Source of the DNA: Sweltsa coloradensis
Lineage: Eukaryota > Arthropoda > Insecta > Plecoptera > Chloroperlidae
Reading direction: 5' to 3'
Assembly: GCA_024449915.1 (NCBI GenBank)
Contig: JAMZAV010000430.1
Location: forward strand, 1 to 64,000
DNA: 64,000 nucleotides
A program made the position numbers and the translations under genes. The notes under the pieces were generated by a model. That model made no database searches and was not told where the DNA came from. It saw only the letters and a program-made list of their open reading frames with translations. Shown one piece after another: positions 58,360-64,000 of this stretch (positions are counted from its first letter, which is position 1; each line of letters starts with the position of its first letter).

Positions 58360-61230
58360 ACTGCGTCAGGTTGTTGGTTGTGCGTACCAAGATAACGGGG
58401 AGATCAATCAGGATTAATATAAATACCGTCAGTGGATGATGGATAGACCCATTATCCAAGAATATTGCCTATTAATTAAATGCTAGTGTCATTATCACAC
58501 ATGCTTTTAAATAGCAATTAGGGGGGGGGGGGGGGTAAATTATAAATTATCTCTTTACACTCTTTTTATTTCTACTATAATTATATTGCCTTTACTTTTA
58601 TCAGAATGTTGTAAGTCATAGTAAAAAAAAATTATTTGAGAATTGCTACCTGCACATCTTACAAAAATATTATTATTATAGCAATAATTAATATACTGTG
58701 AATTAACTTAATGCCGTTTTATGTATACTATATATGTGTCGTTTGTATTTGAAAAATAAATAAAAGCTTTCTTTGTATCGTTCGTTTATACACTGTCATG
58801 TTGCTTTTATTCTTACGAATGTTTTTTTCTGCGCAGTTTAACAAGGAGTGGGGGGAGAGACAGAAACGAATTTCTCAAGTGTGTATACTAGATTGTTTTA
58901 TTGAAAAAATCTCTCTTATCCGGTTCAGTGGGTCCATCAGGGTGGGAGTTTACTGAGTTCAGCCTTCCGAGATCGTTTTTCTTATTATTTTTTTCACCTC
59001 AGTTTTGTGATATTTTCTCATTCCGACTTTTCTTTTGTATTGTTGCTCTGAAATCGAAAACCTGCACTAACTATACTTCACTTTCTTTTACAAGAAATGA
59101 AAAAGTACACTTTTTTGGTAACAATTTTGACGTTTCATTATATCACTCCAACCACATGAACAAATTTTTTTCGAGATCGTTTTTTTTGGGGGGAAAGAGT
59201 TATCGCTAAAGGCGCTTGTACACCCTCTACCAGAAGTAATTCAAGAGCTATGTATAGAAGATAAAACAAAAAACCCTAGATTATCTTATGGTCGATAGTG
59301 TACAACCGTTGTCAGTTATTAAGCCAGCCAGCCACCCTCCTCCCTTTTGATTTATTCTAATTTGTTCAACCAATGAGGTGATGATTTTTTTATTATTTTA
59401 GTAAATTTATATTATTGTTTAGAGGATTAAAATGAAAGGTGACGTAAACTTAGTCCAAACAATAGTGTAGCATTCGGAGATAAAATCGAAACGGTTCATC
59501 CTACTTATACTTTCAGTCGAACACCATTAATATTTGTCCAATGTATTGTTGCGTTTTTCGAGCATTACTCGAGGCAAACTCAAACATCATTTTCGTGTTC
59601 TACTTCGCTGACATTTTCTCGTGTCATAAGCTTGACTCTACAATGTTTGTACTTTTCCCATCTTTATGTTTTTCAATCAATTTTAACTGCTATATATTTT
59701 GCAAACAGTATTGCGAAACTAAATCAAAGCCATAAATATTGCCAGTTACAAGTTTAGTACACCACGAAAATAGGATATTTTTACAAGTTGCCGTTGGTTG
59801 CCATTTTGTTTATCACGACGCCCGCGGAGATGTCCTGCTGAGTTTTCGAAGGTTGGCAATATACAATTTCTTGTTTCATAGGTAGTTGTTCTATTTCTAG
59901 TGTAGCATATTTATTTTTATAAACAAGGCACAATCTTTTAATCAAAATAATGAAACACATTTTCCTTAAGTTTAAAACTCTATGAACTCTAAAGAAAATC
60001 GTGTAATTTTACAATTTTAGCTTATTAAACTAATGTTATTACCACTGATGTGAATCTTCTTGCAAAAAAAACGGAGGCAGGGTGCTAATGCAGTGGTTTT
60101 TTTTAAATTTATCAGCGGCCGTCGTCAACCAATAAAATATCTACTGATTATTATTCAATGTAGCCTACACTAAAGCGTTTCTTTCCCCGGGGCTTAACTC
60201 AAAATATATATTTCATTTAGGCTAACTTGAAAGGAATTTACAAAGTAACAGGAAGTACATTGGGTCCACCCGTACCCGACAAAAAATGCCAAACTGGGTT
60301 TATTTCGTTGCACTATACAAACTTTTGTCTTCTGTAGAATTGTATGCGTCTCTGTTGTGCCGTGAAAACGGAATTGTTTCTTTTTATCTCATAGTGTCTA
60401 GACTATATCCGAATAAATTGTTGTGTACAATAAAAATACATTCTTGAAATGGTTGTTTTTTTAAATGCTCACGTTTTGAACCAAAGAATTGTGATTGTAA
60501 ATGGCGATCACATGCTTACTTATAAAAAGGGAATGAGGGGAATTTCATTGAAAATGCTTATTTTAAATTAAATCATTTGTTGCAAATGCGTAAGGTTTCT
60601 AGTTTGATAAAAGTTCATCATAGCTTACTAAATAAATTAAATGAAACCAATTTCACATTTTGGTCTATCCACTCAGTCACAACTGGTTTTCTGTGAAATA
60701 CTATAATTTAAAACGGACCTAGTCTCGGGTTTTGGTGATGCCCATTTTACACATTAAGTACACTCTCATCAATATTGCGGTTTTGCTGTCACATTTCAAC
60801 TAACGCGTCTTGTTTTTTAAAGTACAAAATTTAGTAAAAATATAGTTTAATTTTACTACATAATACCGAAATAATGCTCAAGGTTATACATAAGATAAAT
60901 TAGTTTCTTTTCTGTCAAATATTGAGTTTAAAAAAAAATCCTTTACCCACTTAATTTTTCTCTTGTCATTTCAAAGGTATCGTTTTTAAATGTTTATAAA
61001 AATTCAATAGAATATAATTAAAAACAAAAATTTCCTGCTTTCCATGACAATGTCTTCACAAAATAACATAACAATTTCATGATTAAGACAGGCTATTAAG
61101 TTTTTTTAAAGCTCACTATTGAGGCAAGTATTTTTGGTGAAAATGTAAACTTTCTGTTATGTTATACCCAAAATCGATGGATTGGCAGTGGAAATTGTTC
61201 AAATTTTAGATTTTAACAGTCTAAATTTTG
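58360..61230. other. spacer, no gene recognised
   Basis: Contains a G homopolymer (58520-58536). Open frames such as 58901-59209 are AT-rich and carry no recognised domain. Confidence 0.4.
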
Positions 61231-61235
61231 ATTCA

Positions 61236-61586
61236 TCATAAATTATCCTTGCCGCACACGCTATCATTTATTCTTGCAAGCTCCAGACACCCCGGAAAAA
61301 AAACTCTGCCGTATGTTTCTGTGACTGTTAGTACAAGCAAGGACAGTATAGTTTGCAACGTGACACCTGGTGCCAGAATCTCGGCGCTCACATCGATAAT
61401 AAAGAACGCCACCTTCAGCTCTTCGGCTCTTTCTCGACCCGATGAAACATTCATAGGCCTCGGAGTGCGCGGCTTTGCAGTCCCCTTCCCGTCACACGAG
61501 CTACAGCTGTTTGAATTCATTGACATGATCCGGTGTGCTGTGCAGTTTAATGTTGTCGTTATCATTAGCATGGTTTGATTGGACAT
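61236..61586 (-). CDS. unassigned ORF, possible exon or old repeat
   Basis: A 116-codon frame, GC-richer than its flanks, is open on the minus strand. It has a Ser/Arg-rich middle (PRTPRPMNVSSGRERAEELK) followed by a hydrophobic stretch (VAFFIIDVSAEILAPG, then TILSLLVLTVTE). The plus strand is also open over almost the same interval and has an acceptor-like TATTCTTGCAAG at 61268-61279, so the coding strand is not certain. I recognise no family. It could be an exon, a decayed repeat, or chance. Confidence 0.25.
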   Translation of the reverse strand: MSNQTMLMITTTLNCTAHRIMSMNSNSCSSCDGKGTAKPRTPRPMNVSSGRERAEELKVAFFIIDVSAEILAPGVTLQTILSLLVLTVTETYGRVFFPGCLELARINDSVCGKDNL

Positions 61587-61599
61587 GTAGCCACTGTGC

Positions 61600-62350
61600 T
61601 TAGTGTTTGCTTTAATTTAGTTGTATAGATTGACGTGTACTGTATACCCATGGTATGCCGTCCTTTATACACATGTCACTGCATACACTGTGATGTCCTT
61701 TCGCTGTCGCTATTCGGAAGTTGTTGTGCATTATAACGACTGTCCATTGATACTAATGTCACCTTACAATTACCATAGAGCGCATCACTATGTAGCAGAC
61801 ATGAGAACATCCCATTAACTGAAATAATAATGATATGCGCACTAGATACGGAACATTAGATAATGTTATATAAAATAACCAAAAACGATAGTATTATTGA
61901 GTGTGTACATTTGTTTGGTGTCAGACTAAATGCTATGCTTTATACTGTATTAACACGTGTGGCACCATGAACATCAACTGGCTGATTTTCTTTTTCTTGA
62001 GTTATCGCATGTTTGCGTTATGAATAAAGAAATTGCAATTATTATGAATTACTCAAATAGTGAAAATTTTCATTTTTTGTGACAGTATCAACATTTGATG
62101 CTGCGAGAACGCATCGGAAGTTAAGTTGTACACTATTTTAGAAACCAAGTTACAATTTTTTTAAACAATTAATTGTATTAATTGTGTAGCTATTGTGATC
62201 AAGCAAACACAATCACTTTCTTCTGATTTGGTAAGTGAAATCAAAAATTGTTTTTTAGAAAAATGTCATCACAATTTTAAATCGTTGCCATTGACAAAAG
62301 TACCACTGTCTATTAAACTTGACCGACCTTTTATTTGCAAATAATAATTT
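61600..62350. other. spacer, no gene recognised
   Basis: No supported feature. Confidence 0.4.
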
Positions 62351-62357
62351 TTGTGGG

Positions 62358-62600
62358 AAGCCTGCCCAGGGTGCAATTAATGCCCCTCTTCAGGTGTCTT
62401 AACTAGGTATGTTGCGGATAGGACAATTGTGAAGGGATGTCCTAGGCTGTTTGAGAAGACTCAATCCCTTGCATTCGCATTAACGACTGAGGAAAACCTT
62501 GGAAAAAACCTTCAGTCAGGTTTGCCGGTCTCGACGGGATTTGAATCCAGGACTACCAGAATCAGAGTCACGGCTTAACTCTCGAACCATCACTGTAGGT
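62358..62600 (-). mobile_element. SINE copy S3, best-preserved antisense copy
   Basis: On the minus strand the head starts near 62588 with GGTTCGAGAGTTAAGCC (box-A region), then GTGACTCTGATTC, box B GGATTCAAATCCC, CGGCAAACCTGA, TTTTTTCCAAGGTTTTCC and a body ending near 62358. It matches S4 through the head and S1/S2 through the body, linking all copies into one family. Confidence 0.7.
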
Positions 62601-62845
62601 TGTATATGCAAAACAATGTTACGTTGTAGACCAAACTGTTGGCATGTTGGTTTAATAATACTTAGAAAAATCTTAAATATTTAAAACTTTTGAAAAGTAA
62701 ACCAGGCGTACTCAGAGGGTTAGCGCGAATTGTAATGTCCGGTACTTAAACCATCTCACATTTTCACTTTGAAAACTTAGTATCATATACTATAACCAGC
62801 ACGCACTCTCAATTGGCATTGTCACGTACGTAAGTGTAGCATAGC

Positions 62846-64000
62846 CTCATTGACAGAGAATGGGGTATCCTACACGTCTAATCCAGATATGTGCTGTTTG
62901 TTACAAAAAAGTTTTGTTGTGAACGATGTAGATTTTTCAAATGAAATTGGTAAGTTTAAAGATTTAAATAGAAGAGAAGCAGAGAATCTTCCGCATACAA
63001 AAGTAACTAATGAAGAAGTCATTTCAGCAATTAAACGCCTTAAAATTAGAAGCTCTGCAACAATTCAAGAGATTCCATGCATAGTATTTAAGAAATGCGC
63101 ATCAATAGTCGATTATTAGCGTATCTAATTTCCCATTTATTTCTTGTAGGTGATTTCCCAACACAGCTGAAATTGGCAAGGGTAACGCCTATTTATAAGG
63201 GTAAAGGTAAAAAGAGTAATAGGAATTCTTATCGACCTATATCAACTCTTCCAATTGTAGGGAAAATTATTGCAAAATATTTTACACAAGAGGTTATTAC
63301 ATGAAGTGGATGCATCTGAAGGTTTAAGTGCAACCAGCATGGTTTCAGGAAAGGTAGGTCAACGCAAAGTGCACTTCTAGCATTTACAGATTTTATCTAT
63401 AAAGGGATTGATAAACGTAATGGTAAGGTTGGAGCTGTCTTTGTTGATCTTAGGAAAGCATTTGATTCAGTACCTTTTTTACCTCTTTTAATAAAACTAA
63501 AAACCAGGTTTAAACGTAAGTCCTTATTTGTTATCAATTTTGGCGATTGATTTTTTAAATAGAAAAATGTTTATAAATCTTGCAAAATATAGTTCAAAAG
63601 TATTCAATATATTTTGTGGTGTACCCAAGGATCAATATTAGGACCCCTGTTATTTATTCTTTATATAGATGATATATCTACATAATGGGAGGCATCAATT
63701 ATATCTTATATGCTGATGACTTGGTCTTTTATTTAGAAGGTGTGGATGTCGAAGAGATCGTAAGACGTCTTCAAGAAGTTTCTAAAGAGGATGGATGATT
63801 GGTTTAAAACTCAGGAACTTGATATTAATTATAGCAAAACAAATTTTATGATTTTTCATAAGGCTAATGATAGAAGCATGAATGATATTCATTTGACGTT
63901 AAATTGTAATGGTAAGTTAATTTCTAGAGTGTATGAATTTAAATATCTTGGAGTTTTCTTAGATTGTAATTTAAATTTTAAGAAACATTATGAATATGTG
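62846..64000 (+). pseudogene. LINE reverse transcriptase, frameshifted, cut by window end
   Basis: Plus-strand blocks in order: a pre-RT segment (VTNEEVISAIKRLK), PIYKGKGKKSNRNSYRPIST and LPIVGKIIAK, then NQHGFRKGRSTQSALLAF, FVDLRKAFDSV (63440-63472), a GVP..GSILGPLLFILYIDDI block near 63620-63680, YADD (63709-63720), DINYSKTNFMIF and YEFKYLGVFLDC, running off the edge. Frame changes are needed near 63115, near 63310-63330, within the B block (a missing base at GTACCCAAGG) and near 63790. Stops occur around 63545. The endonuclease part is absent, so it is 5'-truncated near 62846. It is a Jockey/CR1-like type similar to 43.1-44.18 kb. Confidence 0.9.

Overview
The window looks like intergenic or intronic DNA from a large, AT-rich, repeat-laden animal genome, most likely an insect. 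I infer this from decayed BEL/Pao and non-LTR retrotransposons, tRNA-headed SINEs, many small inverted-repeat elements, long microsatellites, and the absence of prokaryotic gene density. No complete host gene is visible. The only host-coding candidates are a 144-bp minus-strand exon with good splice sites (34213-34356), a GC-rich exon-like segment (12563-12672) and an unassigned ORF near 61.2-61.6 kb. The species cannot be named from the sequence.

Layout. 1-6.7 kb: AT-rich DNA with a LINE remnant (1479-2039) beside a (TG)n microsatellite, a 44-bp tandem duplication, and a near-palindromic 403-bp element (4931-5333). 6.7-8.65 kb: the most striking object, a 1941-bp foldback-type transposon. 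Its long inverted arms are built from tandem repeats, its ends are AGGTGCSTGAAC and it is flanked by a perfect 9-bp duplication, AATTTATCT. 8.66-21.5 kb: mostly featureless, with two tandem arrays. 21.6-24.6 kb: an inverted-repeat element, then a GC-rich, frameshifted Jockey-like LINE on the minus strand. 25-30 kb: a SINE copy, a minisatellite, two copies of one LINE 3' tail, and two inverted-repeat elements lying side by side. 32-39.2 kb: a hairpin repeat, the candidate exon, a second copy of the 29-kb element family, a hAT-type MITE with an 8-bp target duplication, and tandem and inverted copies of a roughly 600-bp repeat.

40.18-45.8 kb: a BEL/Pao LTR retrotransposon on the minus strand. 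It carries stops and frameshifts, has lost its reverse-transcriptase YxDD box and its integrase, and has been invaded by a plus-strand LINE (about 43.1-44.18 kb) and a 161-bp MITE (42238-42398). 46-54 kb: more inverted-repeat elements, a tRNA-like sequence and a tandem array (about 52717-53500) whose units combine a tRNA-like SINE head with a short motif. 56-62.6 kb: scattered SINE copies. 62.85 kb to the edge: another decayed LINE on the plus strand, cut by the window end.

Two threads run across the window. A SINE family with a tRNA-like head occurs in at least five places in both orientations. A 17-nt core, TGGTGGAGRTGCCGGGT, which matches the complement of the 3' end of a mature tRNA-Ala including CCA, recurs at least ten times in otherwise different contexts. 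Almost everything recognised is a mobile-element product, so there are no operons or pathways to describe; the order of events is best read from nesting.
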